From assembly GCA_022592435.1 (NCBI GenBank), contig JABYQS010000090.1, positions 1 to 64,000 on the forward strand: a stretch of 64,000 bases of DNA, read 5' to 3'. Source of the DNA: Cerioporus squamosus. Its lineage: Eukaryota > Basidiomycota > Agaricomycetes > Polyporales > Polyporaceae. The notes under the pieces are model-generated. The model was given only the letters and a program-made list of their open reading frames with translations, was not told where the DNA came from and did no database searches. Below are positions 12,525-22,711 of this stretch, in pieces (the stretch's first letter is position 1; each line of letters opens with the position of its first letter). Position numbers and translations under genes: made by a program.

Positions 12525-13085
12525 GATGTTATTAGGATGTTGCGCGCAACAAAATTGTGCGCATCTTGGTAAGATAAGATAAGATTTTGTACGGGTTTTG
12601 CCAGTGGCAACTTGATTACGACACGCTTGCAACAGTTTGACTTTTGGTACATTGTTGTTTGCCCGTGTGCGGGATGCAACATGCTGATAACATTGAGACT
12701 GTTGCAATGACTGCTGCGTGCGGCAACATGCCAGAAAGCACTGTCATTGTTGTCAACGTTTTGCGTGCCCCAACATCGTAACAACATTCATGGGCGTCAA
12801 ACTGAATGTCGCGTGCGGCAAAATCTAGAATGTCGCCTGCCTGTTTGCACCTGCAGAATGCTCGCAACATCTTGACTGACGCACCGCTCAACTTCCAGAA
12901 TTCTGCGAGCCGCAAAATTGGGACAACATCGTGCATGTTGGGGATCGCACAATGCAAACAAAATCCTCACAATCATCCTGAATTTTGCTACCATGTTGCA
13001 ACAATGCAGTGCTACGCAAAACCCGTGCAAAATTCAATCTTTTGCCCCGATGTTGTCAAGATGTTGCGCCCCCCAACATGGTTCA
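12525..13085. mobile_element. MITE-like non-autonomous repeat with inverted ends, rich in GCAACAT/ATGTTGC words
   Basis: This stretch is more A+T-rich than its surroundings and is crowded with forms of GCAACAT and its complement ATGTTGC. Near its ends ATTTTGTACGGGTTTTGC (12584-12601) is matched in inverted orientation by GCAAAACCCGTGCAAAAT (13016-13033), 17 of 18 bases. Outside these, GTTGCGCGCAAC on the left and ATGTTGCGCCC on the right are also roughly inverted. It carries no transposase. Its right boundary coincides with the point where the adjacent P450 coding sequence stops matching its paralogues. Family and exact termini cannot be fixed by eye. Confidence 0.55.
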
Positions 13086-13094
13086 ATGTTCTCG

Positions 13095-13957
13095 GTGTGT
13101 GGGCCGACAACGGGGAACCATGTCGGCACACGACTGAGAATGGGGAAATACTGCACGAGGAACCGACCGGGGGCGAAGGCCTGGACGCTCTGAAGGACTT
13201 TTTCCATGAGTGCCACGTTCTTGTCATTGTCCGGTGCCACGTCGACGCCATAAGTGGTTTTGACGATCGACGCCGAGAAGGTGCTAAAAGGGTCTCACTG
13301 AGCAAGTCAACTGGAATCGCAAGCGCGACACAACTTACTACCGGATGTGTTCAATAAGGTTAGTCGGATCGTTGAGCATCTTCCGGAGGAAGAGAAGAGC
13401 GGAGCTCCGCTGAATGGCCAAGGGCTCCGAGGTGATAGGGAGGAAATGCCGGGTGAACACTTGTCGGTGGCGCCTCCACCAGTGCCCATACGGCATGAAC
13501 GCGACATTGAAATAGTGGCCAGAGCTAAATTGAAGGTCAGTAGCATCCACGGAGCGTATGAAGAGAAAAGTCTTACAGAGGGATAGTGGGATTCTGCTGG
13601 CGGTCAGAGGTGACCGCAGACTTCCTGTCCAGCAGATCGAAGATCGCCTGAGGACTGCCGAGCACAACGACATCCTGGCCAAGAACTGGAACGTAGACAA
13701 CGTCACCTGTCAACTTGTATGAGTAGTTTGAACACACCCGATCTCAAAGTAACGCACCAGTACTGCTTGCAAAGCTCCTTGTGGGCCTTCCACAGTTCGG
13801 GCTTACGCATATGGACGACGTTCCCTATGTAGGGGAGACTCTTTGGCCCCGGAGGCAAAGGGTATCCACGACTACGTTTGCGCCATTTGAGGAAGGACAC
13901 AATGTACGACAGTACGAGGAAGGCGACAAGAGACAAGGCCGTCGGAGGGGTACCCAT
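13095..13957 (-). pseudogene. Cytochrome P450 fragment, N-terminal half only
   Basis: This is the N-terminal part of a microsomal P450 closely related to the two genes upstream. It starts MGTPPTALSLVAFLVLSYIV (membrane anchor), then the Pro hinge PLPPGPKSLPYIGN. Separate exons give VYVPVLGQDVVVLGSPQAI, FMPYGHWWRRHRQVF and APGRFLVQYFPILSRVPTWF. The exon pattern matches its neighbours and no internal stop is seen. After about WFPVVGPHTEN (near 13100) the P450 sequence ends in the MITE-like repeat. The I helix, ExxR and heme-binding Cys loop are all missing, and they are not found on the far side of the repeat. It is therefore a truncated relic. Confidence 0.8.
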
Positions 13958-14868
13958 GCTGCCGCAGGAGCTCGGAGTCGTATATGGGTGAAGATCACTG
14001 AAGACCGCTGTCCTTCGGTTGACAAGATTCTGCAGATTTATGGGGAAGCATTCGCATCAGACGCCAGAAGACCGCGCCGGCAGTAACTTGCATCCCGACT
14101 ACCGCGTGTCTGCGGTGGTCGGGGTGGGAGATCACCATGACTGATATACTTGAGGCGGGATACTCAAGGCCTCTCTTATCCACTCGTAGCCAGCTAGAAG
14201 TCTAGGGTGCCACGCACCGGACAAACGAAACGACAGCCTGGAGTCGCGATAGTATGGGAGTGCGCACCCACAATGTTAGTCGAGCTATCATAGAAGAGTA
14301 TGCGAATGTCAGGAACGCACCCGCTGGATACGCATGTCCCCTTATGTCCTTCTACTGATGGGTCGATCAGCTGTCCAGCGTTGCTCATATGTTTTGCCGA
14401 ACCCGCTGTGAATTCGTCATCCGGGGTTGGCCAAGCACTTGCCACTTGATACTTGATAGTCACCGGTGAGTCTTGCTACATTCGAGAACCTGCACCTGAA
14501 CATCTGTCACCTGCGAAGTTAGCGAATGTTCTTCCACAGTATTGGTCTGAGTACACGTACAACAGGTAGCTAAGGTCCGCCAAGAGATGTGCTGTAGGTT
14601 CCAGGAACGCTTATACGGTAAGATGTGTATATGTTCCTGTACTGTTTGCAGCTCAGCTCAACAGCGTGGTCGGCGGAGGAGGCAAAGAACGCCGGATTGG
14701 ACCGGGCGCCGACCTCACTTCTTGAGCGCTAGCGCTCGCGGCAGTGGTAAGTGGTGATGTTCACCTCTACAATTGAATGCTTCGCAGTGTGTAATTGCAT
14801 ACATCATACCTGGACAAATGTCGAAGCGACGACGCATGCAAGGATGTAACATGCGCAAACCTACAATA
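13958..14868. other. Intergenic region between P450 fragment and P450 gene
   Basis: About 0.9 kb without a recognised gene. It should hold the promoter of the truncated P450 copy and the 3' end of the next P450. One 89-codon open stretch on the minus strand (14194-14463) shows no motif. Confidence 0.4.
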
Positions 14869-16976
14869 CTAGTGGCCTCCTAGAATCAATGCCTCTGCCT
14901 GAGCGGTTCGGGGCTTGACCGTGCATCGACAGTCTTCGGGGTACCTATTGTAGTCGACTTCAGTATCATGATGCCAACCTCCTAGTGCTGGAGGATGGAG
15001 AGGTTGCAGGCTCACAGAAGGAACGAGCCGGCCAGTGTCGGCTCAATGGCGATGGCGTTTCCGTGCTCGTCAATGGGCGGCGTGATGTCGAATACGTGAA
15101 GTATCGTGGCCATGTTAATGAATAGTGCCGTCTCCGCGAAGTACTTGCCTGGGCAAACCCTGGAACATACGAAGAGGCACAAGGCCAGCAAGAATTGAAT
15201 ACACTGCCCAGATTTAATATTGATGACCATTACCTTCGTCCGTAGCCAAACACGAAGTCCGTCGGATCGCGGACTTCGGCATCTAGCTTCCCATCGTGCA
15301 AGAAGCGATCTGGCAAGAAGCGTTCAGGTTCCGGATACACCGCAGGATCGTGCATACAGGCCCTACGTGACAGTTAGCTCTTGCGTCTGACCGCGTCTTC
15401 AGTACGCACCACGTCTGTGGCGACAAGATTGTGCCCTTAGGGATGAAGTATCCCCTATACTCGATGTCCTCCACGGTATAGTGAGGAAGGCTCATCGGGA
15501 CGACATTCTGCCATCGTAGTGTTTCCTTCAGCAATGCGTTCACGTAGGGGAGCGAAGCCTTGTCCGAGTGGTCTGGCAGACGATCAGGACCCACAACGCT
15601 ATCGAGTTCCGCTTGAGCTTTCTTCTGTACTCCGGGGTAGAGGGTCATAGCTTGGAAGAAGAATTGCAACGTAGAGAATGCCTATGGGAATCATCTGAGA
15701 TCAAGATCATGCGCCCTAGACGAGCGATGGAACTGCACTGACCGTATCAGCCGCACCTGAATGCGAAGCGGTAAGTAGACTATCCCCATGATTCACATCA
15801 ACCACTACGATGATCACGTACCCTCGAACGCGGTTATGCAGACGTTCTTCGCAATCTCTTGCTCTTCTGGGGGGATTGTTCGTCCGTGTTCGCTGAGCCT
15901 GTCGAGCATGCCGGATAGAACTGATTCATTTGCCTCACCGCGGACCTGACGTCTTCGATAAGGCAGCTGCTCGCTGGGCAAGCGTCATCTGCGACGCACC
16001 AGAGCTTCATGAGTCTGAGAATACATAGCCTGTTTGACTTCGCGTGCTGCGGTACGCCAAGACTTGAGTTCTCGGAGTTGCGAGCCCACAACCGGCCACC
16101 ATGTCGGCACGTGTTGGAGAATAGGCAAATACTGCACGAGGAAGCGGCCTGGGGAGAACGCCTGGAAGCCTTCCAAGGTCTTCTCCATGAGGGCGATGTT
16201 CGCGTCATCCTCCTCCGCGACGTCGATACCGTACGTGACCTTGACGATAGATGCCGAGAACGTACTGCGAAAGCGTGATCGGTCGTGCAATGGGTCATAA
16301 ATATCGGCATCCACTCACTATCGTATATGGTCGCACAAGTGCGTGGGATCCTTCAAGAGTTTCCGGAGGAACAGCAAGGAGGACTGTCTCTGCGCTTCCA
16401 AATGGCCAGCGTTGACGACAGGCAGGAAATGCTGCGTAAATTCGCGTCTGTGGCGCCTCCACCAAGATCCGTACGGCATGAACGCGATATTGAAGTCCTG
16501 GCCCGAGCTGTGCGCGAAGCAACTTGTGAGCAATGCATCATATGTGAGAGGTAGTGTCATCGGTTGTGACTCACAGGGGAATCAACACAGACCGCTGTCT
16601 GTCGGAGGTGACGGCGGAGCGCTTGTCCAGGAGATCATAGATAGCTTGCGGACCTCCGAGTACCACGATGCTCTGCCCCAAGACCGGGACGTAGACGATG
16701 TCACCTGCGGGAGCGACGATCAGCGACGAATAGGTGGTCTTTGCGAATCTGCGCACCATACTTCTCGCACAGTTCGCGATGAGCCCTCCATAGCTCGGGT
16801 CTGCGCATGTGAAAGATGTTCCCAATGAAGGGCAGGCACCATGGTCCTGGCGGCAGGGGGCGCCCACGACTACGCGCCTGCCATCTCGCGTAGGATACGA
16901 CGTAGGTCAGGATCAGTAATCCGACTACCACGGCAAGAGGCAATGGCGCGTATGCATCTCCTGGTGAGGTGCCCAT
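14869..16976 (-). CDS. Cytochrome P450 monooxygenase, subfamily A copy 1
   Basis: A heme-thiolate monooxygenase of the ER membrane that uses electrons from NADPH-P450 reductase. The substrate is unknown. It starts MGTSPGDAYAPLPLAVVVGL (anchor), followed by LPPGPWCLPFIGN. It continues with WWRRHRREF (C helix) and ANESVLSGMLDRLSEHG. The I helix is assembled as EGAADTAFS across a 14-nt microexon (15743-15756). Next come KETLRW (ExxR) and the heme loop FGYGRR/ICPGKYFAE, split by an intron. A last small exon (YPEDCRCTVKPRTAQAEALI) ends at the TAG at 14869-14871. It has about ten exons. All key residues are present, so it looks functional. It lies in a head-to-tail array with the fragment downstream and another copy upstream. 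Confidence 0.88.
15743..15756 (-). other. 14-nt microexon encoding the P450 I-helix AxDT
   Basis: On the minus strand the exon GTGCGGCTGATACG lies between an acceptor ending TTCAG and a donor GTCAGT. Joined to the flanking exons it restores EG-AADT-AFSTLQ in frame. Without it the oxygen-activating Thr is lost and the frame shifts. Confidence 0.75.
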
Positions 16977-17374
16977 GGTGGATGGAGGAATATGGAAAGA
17001 CAGCGTGAGCGACTGGTCCTATCTGTCCGCATTATAAAGCTGCATCATATGTCGGAGGCGACAGCGCCAATAGTTCCCACACATGACAATCCGAGAACAT
17101 CTCAGGTTCTGTGCTGGAAGTATCTGTTGAGAAACTATCGCATATCAGTGATCAATGTTGGACGTGAGCTCACACTCACCTTGGCGTTTGCCGCTCACCC
17201 CAGAAGAAAGATGGGGCGCAGACTCTCATGCCCGAATCTGCGCTTCGACGATATGGCAACTTTCAATGTTCTCCCGCAGCGCGAGATACGAGCGGACCTC
17301 TCGTGAATGTTAACAGATCATCGTTCGTGGCGGGATAGTCTGTACATGGTGAGTGGCCCCTCAACTCTCCTGGG

Positions 17375-19395
17375 TTACACACCCTCCGCTAGAATCAACT
17401 CCTTCGCCCAAGCCGACCGCGCAGTGATAGTGCAGCGGCAGTCTTCGGGATACCTGTAAAGTACCCGTCTGTCAGTCAGAAATCCCTAGCAAAATCAGAC
17501 TACTCACGATACCACTCCGTTCGTCATCTTCGGCTCGACATGTATAGGTTTGCCGTCGGCGTCAAGAGGAGGACCGATATTGAAGACGTGCAACACCATA
17601 GCCACGTAGACAAACATGGAGGCCTCTGCGAAGTGTCTGCCAGGACAAATCCTGTCGGAGAATTCTAATCAACATCGAGGCGAGTCTCAAGCGGAGGACG
17701 TGCACTACCTTCGTCCATAGCCAAACGCGAACTGTGCGGGATCCGGTACTTTCGGGTTCCATTCACCGTTCTCAAGGACGAAGCGATCGGGGAGGAAGCG
17801 CTCCGGCTCAAGATACACCTCAGGGTCATGCAAGCAAGCCCTGCGGAGGAATATCAGCGAGATGTGCACTCAGACGCACGAACTAAACCCTACCAGGCGT
17901 TCGCGAGAAGGACCGTCCGTGCGGGGATGAAGTATCCCTTATACTCGATGTCCTGAGTCGTGAGGTGCGGGACGCCGAAAGGGAGCACTGGGTGCCATCG
18001 CAAGCATTCCTTCACTATCGCGGTGATGTATGGGAGGTTGTTGCGATCCGAGTGCTCGGGCAATCGTCCAGGACCTACTACAGCATCAAGCTGAGCCTGT
18101 GCCTTGCGCTGCACTTCGGGATTGAGTGATAAGGCGAGGAAGAACGTCTGCAGGCTAGAGAAGGTCGTATCGGCACCTCCTGGGAGGGATCGAACACGAT
18201 GAGCTCAGGCCAAAGGCGCCATTCATGCATCGACGCACCTTCAACCGCGACATTGCCGACGCTCTTCGGGATCTCTTCCACTATGGGATCGTTCTCATCC
18301 TGAATGTCCACTCCCCGCCCTTCTACCAGCTCGCCGACCACAGATTGCGTCTGCGCGCCCTTGTCCTGGTAGCACCAAGAGTCAGCCGATCGTTCCCGAA
18401 GTTCGGGCGCCTTTCACTCACTATGTTCTCCATGGCTTTCTTGAATAAGCCTTCCTTCGTCCCAACGGTCGCATCGCGCCACGCTCCGAGCTCCCTTTGA
18501 AATCCCGTACCAGGAACCCAGCCCGGGACGTGCTGGAGAAATGGGAGGAACTCGACCAGGTACTTGCCTGGTGTGAGTGCCTGAAGGCCCTCCAACATCT
18601 TCTCTATCCGCGCAGCCTCCGGGTCCGTCTCCGCCAGATCCAGCCCGTACACAACCTTGACTATAGTTGCCATGAAGGTACTGGAAGACTCCGGTCAGAA
18701 CATGATCGGATGGCCCTGGCGGAGGCCGACTCACTATCGTATGTGCTCGCACAGCCTCGCTGGGTCGTTCATGAGTTTGCGCAAGAACTGTCGAGCAGAG
18801 CGTTCCTGCAACGGGACGTATCTCGCGCTGGATGCAGGCAGGAAATGTTGCCAGAACGCTCGCCTGTGCCGCCTCCATCTTTGACCATATGGCATCACCG
18901 TGAAGTTGGCATCGAATCCTGCGCTGTGTACGTGGGTGTAAGTTCGGCCTCTGCCCATGTCAAGGATGACTTGCGCTCACTCACAGAGGTATGATGGACG
19001 TCTGTTGCCTGTCGGAGGTTACCGAGGAACGCTTGTCCAGGAGGTCAGAGATCGACTTGGGGCCTCCGAGGATGACGATGCTTTGACCTAACACCGGAAC
19101 ATAGACAGTGTCGCCTGAGAACAAACCAGTGTGAGAGGCTACTCTACACAGTAATGGCACAAACGATACCGTAAGTGTCGCAGAGAGCGCGATGCGCTCT
19201 CCATGGCTCAGGCTTGCGCATTTGAGCGATATTCCCAAGAACCGGAAGCGAGGCCGGGCCAGGCGGAAGCGGGAGTCCACGTGTGCGAGCCCGCCATTGG
19301 AGAAGAGATAACGCGTAAGAGATCGCAAACCATATGCCGAGCGCAATGCAAACACTGGTCAAAGTCAAAGCCGACGGTTGACTGTGGGACTCCAT
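17375..19395 (-). CDS. Cytochrome P450 monooxygenase, subfamily A copy 2
   Basis: A microsomal P450 paralogous to the gene downstream. The N-terminal anchor is MESHSQPSALTLTSVCIALG, then LPLPPGPASLPVLGN. VYVPVLGQSIVILGGPKSI, FTVMPYGQRWRRHRRAF and TPGKYLVEFLPFLQHVP follow on separate exons. The middle exon reads AQTQSVVGELVEG...PIVEEIPKSVGNVAVEG. The I helix is GGADTTFSS, ExxR is KECLRW, and the heme loop is FGYGRR/ICPGRHFAEA split by an intron. The terminal exon (YPEDCRCTITARSAWAKELI) ends at a TAA at 17375-17377. Unlike its relatives it has no intron after the ADT codons, so the microexon is fused to the next exon. It appears intact. The substrate cannot be inferred. Confidence 0.88.
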
Positions 19396-19591
19396 GCGGA
19401 TTTCGGAGGGGAATGCAGGGCTGTAGCGGAAGACAAACGAAAGATCTATTTATTATGGCATACGTGGGTCATCGGAGACTCAATGGAGCGTGAAAAACGG
19501 ATTGCCGCTGCCAACCGACGTGATGTACAATTTCTCGGAGGGCCTAACGTTATGAGAACAGCTGTGAGGTCCGAGGAGAGCGGAACGCTCT

Positions 19592-19763
19592 CACGACGTG
19601 CACCAGCCGAAAAACTGGGCAGTGAAAGGGACGAGAAGTTCCCGGGTGGGCTTAACTTTCACTGATTCGGGGCCTAAGCGCCCGCGAAAACAAGGATACT
19701 TTAGCCCGTCCGGGACAATCACGTCCCTTTCACCTACAGGTTTTTCTGCGGGTGCACGTCGTG
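19592..19763. repeat. Fold-back (inverted repeat) element A
   Basis: A palindromic element of about 172 bp. The outer arms are CACGACGTGCACC on the left and GGTGCACGTCGTG on the right, followed inward by GAAAAAC/GTTTTTC, GTGAAAGGGACG/CGTCCCTTTCAC and a TGGGCTTAA/TTTAGCCCG pair. The core contains AAGCGCCCGCGAAAACAAGG, also present in element B. The arms match imperfectly over about 50 bp. The element lies upstream of the P450 start at 19395 and carries no coding sequence. Confidence 0.75.
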
Positions 19764-19804
19764 TCTCGTGCGAAGTCGCTCATTGACAGCATCCCAGGAT
19801 CATG

Positions 19805-19945
19805 GTCAGTGAAAGAGATGGTATGTCCCGGACGAGCTAAACAATCACTGAATTGGGGGCCAAGCGCCCGCGAAAACAAGGAAAGTTTAGCTCGTCCGGG
19901 CATTTATCATCCCTTTCACCGACAGGTTTTTCTGTGGGTGCACGA
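19805..19945. repeat. Fold-back element B, related to element A
   Basis: A second hairpin-forming element in the same orientation, about 187 bp downstream of A. Its inner arms CCCGGACGAGCTAAAC (left) and GTTTAGCTCGTCCGGG (right) pair perfectly over 16 bp, flanked by GTCAGTGAAAG/CTTTCACCGAC. It shares with A the core AAGCGCCCGCGAAAACAAGG and the right tail GTTTTTCTGTGGGTGCACG. It lacks the matching outer left arm. Confidence 0.75.
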
Positions 19946-20355
19946 AATGGATGTGCCTGAGTATGATGCAGATGGCGATCAGTACAGATCGAATTGAACC
20001 CCCGCGACCCAGAAGGACGTCCATGCACACTTGCCTCGCTACGAATGCCCCGGTGACCACCACCAGTCGTGTCAGAAAAATAACTTACGGCGATCCACGG
20101 CTTCACATGCGGCTGCGATTGTCGGTATGACGAGATACCGGTCCCATACGGACAATCTGGGGGAATATCTGACACCGACCGCGGTACTATCGAGCGTACG
20201 AGCGTAACGCCGACCGACTCTGCGCAGAGGTCAAATATCATTCACTGAATGTGCCAAAATCGAAACTCACCACCCACGACTCGACGGACACGGTGTCAAA
20301 GGTCGGAAAGTCCTTAAGATAGAACGCGCGGATGCGGACTAACTTACAACATTGG

Positions 20356-21957
20356 TTATACAGATGCCTTGCGGCTATAGTAGATACGCCTCGTCCAGCG
20401 TCGTCTCCTTGTCATACCTCCGGCCGCCTTCCACTCTTCCAGGGGATGCGCGTGGGGATCAAGCCAAACGTCGTTGGTATACACCCAACCACCTAGTCCC
20501 ATCACGGCCAACTTAGCATCGAAGCACGCAACTCAGAGATGTGGAAAATAACTGACATTCGTCTGCGCCACTATCACCAGCCCATGACCCCTCCAAGTCC
20601 GACCGCCAGTCCTCCGTCTCCACAAAGTACCAGCCGGCAGCTAGCGAGAAGGTGAGGTTGCTGCTGTGCGGTGAAGAGACGATAAGGTCAACGCTCGTGT
20701 CGAACTAGAAGGTCGCGCTCGAGCGCTGGAACGCGCTTACCTGACTTCGTGGCTGCCGTCATCGGACACCCCGCTCCATCCGTCCCTACCGCGTGTCCAA
20801 GGCTTCCGCTCACCAGGCTTGAGATTGTTCTTACTCCACGTTCCCTCCGCCTTCGTACCTTCGTCAGAAGCGCCACTTGGCCCCGGAGCCCAGCGCTCAT
20901 TCTCGTACAGCTCGACTTCGCGGAGCTCTGTACGCCAATGCCTGTCTTCCAAGTTGTCATCGTCGACGAAGCGGCGAGCTTGCGCGCGCAGATGAAAGAA
21001 AATCGGGCCGAAGCTTGACTGAAGGCCGGGGAGGAGTGTGTGTCGCGTGAAGGGATGCGTGATGGAGAACGGGAGTAACCCGACCACAAGGCAGGTCGTA
21101 CGCATAGGGAGCAGGTTGACAAGAGGGATCATGAAGAGGAATGTGACAAGGACCGCGGAGAGGATAAAACATGTATATGGCGAGGACCAAGTCAGGTAGG
21201 GGACGAACTGGATCGCGAAGTCGTGTCCATCCGACACAGCACCCATCAAGTTCTGGATGGCTTGGAGATTTGCTAGCCAGTCTACACTGCCCTCGCCAGG
21301 CTGCGTGGACGGAGGAGGTTGTGTCGCTTTGGGTGAGGGGTTCTCCGCGCCATCTCGACCACGAAGAGTCGGATGCATAGCAAGCAAGACACCCAACACG
21401 ATGGCATGGGGGAGTAGCAATACCAAACGAGGGAAGTAGCCTAGGCAGCTATGAGTAGGCGGACATGGACGCGCTGAAGAGCCTGACGTACATATGAAGG
21501 CATACGCAGCCATCCACACGAGTGTGTACTTCTGACTCTTCTTCCACAGTACGATCTCCTCAAGGCGGTCCTGCAGCCAGAATATCGGGCCTGCCTTGGC
21601 GACGAACCGCCTGAAGTTCACCGTGGTTATAGGAATGGAGAGCGGGTCGCGCGTGGAGAGCAGACGAGGAGCTCCCTTGCTCGTCCCATACATGCGAGGC
21701 GTAGACGGGGCATTGACAGGAAGTTGCAGCGCGGATGAAAGTAGCACAGACGTCAAGTTCGTGCCGCCTCCCTTTGACGGCGACATTGGTTGCGTGGTGG
21801 CGGGAGATGCCCGCGTAGGAGAGTGCTCCGGTCGAGGAAGAGAGGTGAGGATCTTAGGGGCGGGGCGGAGGTCATTGCTGGGTTGTTCTGAACGCAGCCG
21901 GGTTGCGTAGGAGGGTATTTCAACGTAGTCCATCGTCGCCATCGTCTCGAAGCCCAC
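20356..21957 (-). CDS. Pex24/Pex30-type peroxisomal or ER membrane protein with dysferlin domain
   Basis: Integral membrane protein of the fungal Pex24p family (Pex23-Pex32 group), which shapes ER-peroxisome contacts and controls peroxisome number. The first exon runs from MGFETMATMDYVEIP (21957) and contains ITTVNFRRFVAKAGPIFWLQ and KYTLVWMAAYAFIC, typical of the Pex24p domain. At least three membrane segments follow (YFPRLVLLLPHAIVLGVLLA, YTCFILSAVLVTFLFMIPLV and one near TTCLVVGLLPF). The C-terminal dysferlin region has REVELYENERW, then spliced exons NLTFSLAAGWYFVETEDW and GWVYTNDVWLDPHAHPLEEW. It ends after YYSRKASV with a TAA at 20356-20358. The length (about 480 residues) is usual. The second in-frame Met at 21942 is an alternative start. 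Confidence 0.85.
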
Positions 21958-22421
21958 TCAAATCATCGGCAACGTTATATTCCTGCCGGCCGGCCGTATA
22001 TGAACGTCGTCTCAATGCACCGGCAGACCAAGTAGTGATGTGGCAGAGGGGCAAGTAGTAAGACAGAGGTTATGAGGCCATGTAAAGCTCAGAAACTGCA
22101 AGCTTCTGTAGGTTCCTACAGGCTCCTACACAGGAGAGTGTGGAGCGGAGGGGCGAGGAGGTGGTGGTGGTGGGAGAGGGAAACGAGCGCCAACTTGCTG
22201 CCGGTCACCACCATGAGAACTTGATGAGAAGCGTACCACCTCTACGCGGTATCGAGCAGATTGCAAGTACTACAAGCACACCACATAGGCATCCGGGCAA
22301 GCTATACATCTCATTACAAGTGATACAGGAAGGACTATAGTGTCACAAGCATTGCGCGTGTTGCTCTCGACCTGCTCGAGTCGCCCATATTGCAGCTTGA
22401 TCACTTGACACGGCGATTCCG
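21958..22421. promoter_or_regulatory. Divergent intergenic region between Pex24-like gene and HNH-like gene
   Basis: About 460 bp between two divergently transcribed genes, so it probably holds both promoters. No gene is seen. A TATATGAA-like string near 21998 and GGTGGTGGTGG runs near 22160 are the only notable sequence features. Confidence 0.4.
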
Positions 22422-22693
22422 ATGGACGATCGCTCGCCTACGCCCCCCGTCCGCAACTCTGATATTTTCGCTGAGGAGGAGATGGAGGCGGAGGGGAGGT
22501 GGTGGAGGAGGAGGAGGAGGAGGAGAAGCAGTCCCCCGCTACCCCCAAGAAGCCGAAGCGGCCGCGAAGGCCGCCTGCACAGCGAAGAAAAGCCTCTTCG
22601 TCGCTCTTGACGACTCAGCGTATGTAGGAATGTTGACGATGAGGTTAAGCAACTCGACCCGGACGCAACTCGCCCATATTAATATTGTGTTGT
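22422..22693 (+). pseudogene. Possible N-terminal exons of the HNH-like gene, frame-broken at a GGA microsatellite
   Basis: From the ATG at 22422 one frame gives MDDRSPTPPVRNSDIFAEEE and then runs into a (GGA)n tract at about 22474-22530. Beyond the tract the sensible reading is in a different frame: EVVEEEEEEEKQSPATPKKP and KRPRRPPAQRRKASSSLL, an acidic run followed by a basic, nuclear-signal-like run. A third switch near 22632 gives VDDEVKQLDPDATRPY, directly before the ATG of the main gene. This pattern fits an ancestral N-terminal extension whose frame was lost by repeat-length change, or an exon chain I cannot resolve. Confidence 0.35.
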
Positions 22694-22711
22694 GACCCGA
22701 GCCCCCGCAGA

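Noticed and set aside
22474..22530. GGA-rich tract as a telomere-like or CRISPR-type array
   Set aside because: It is a simple trinucleotide microsatellite without spacers. No CRISPR array was seen in the window.
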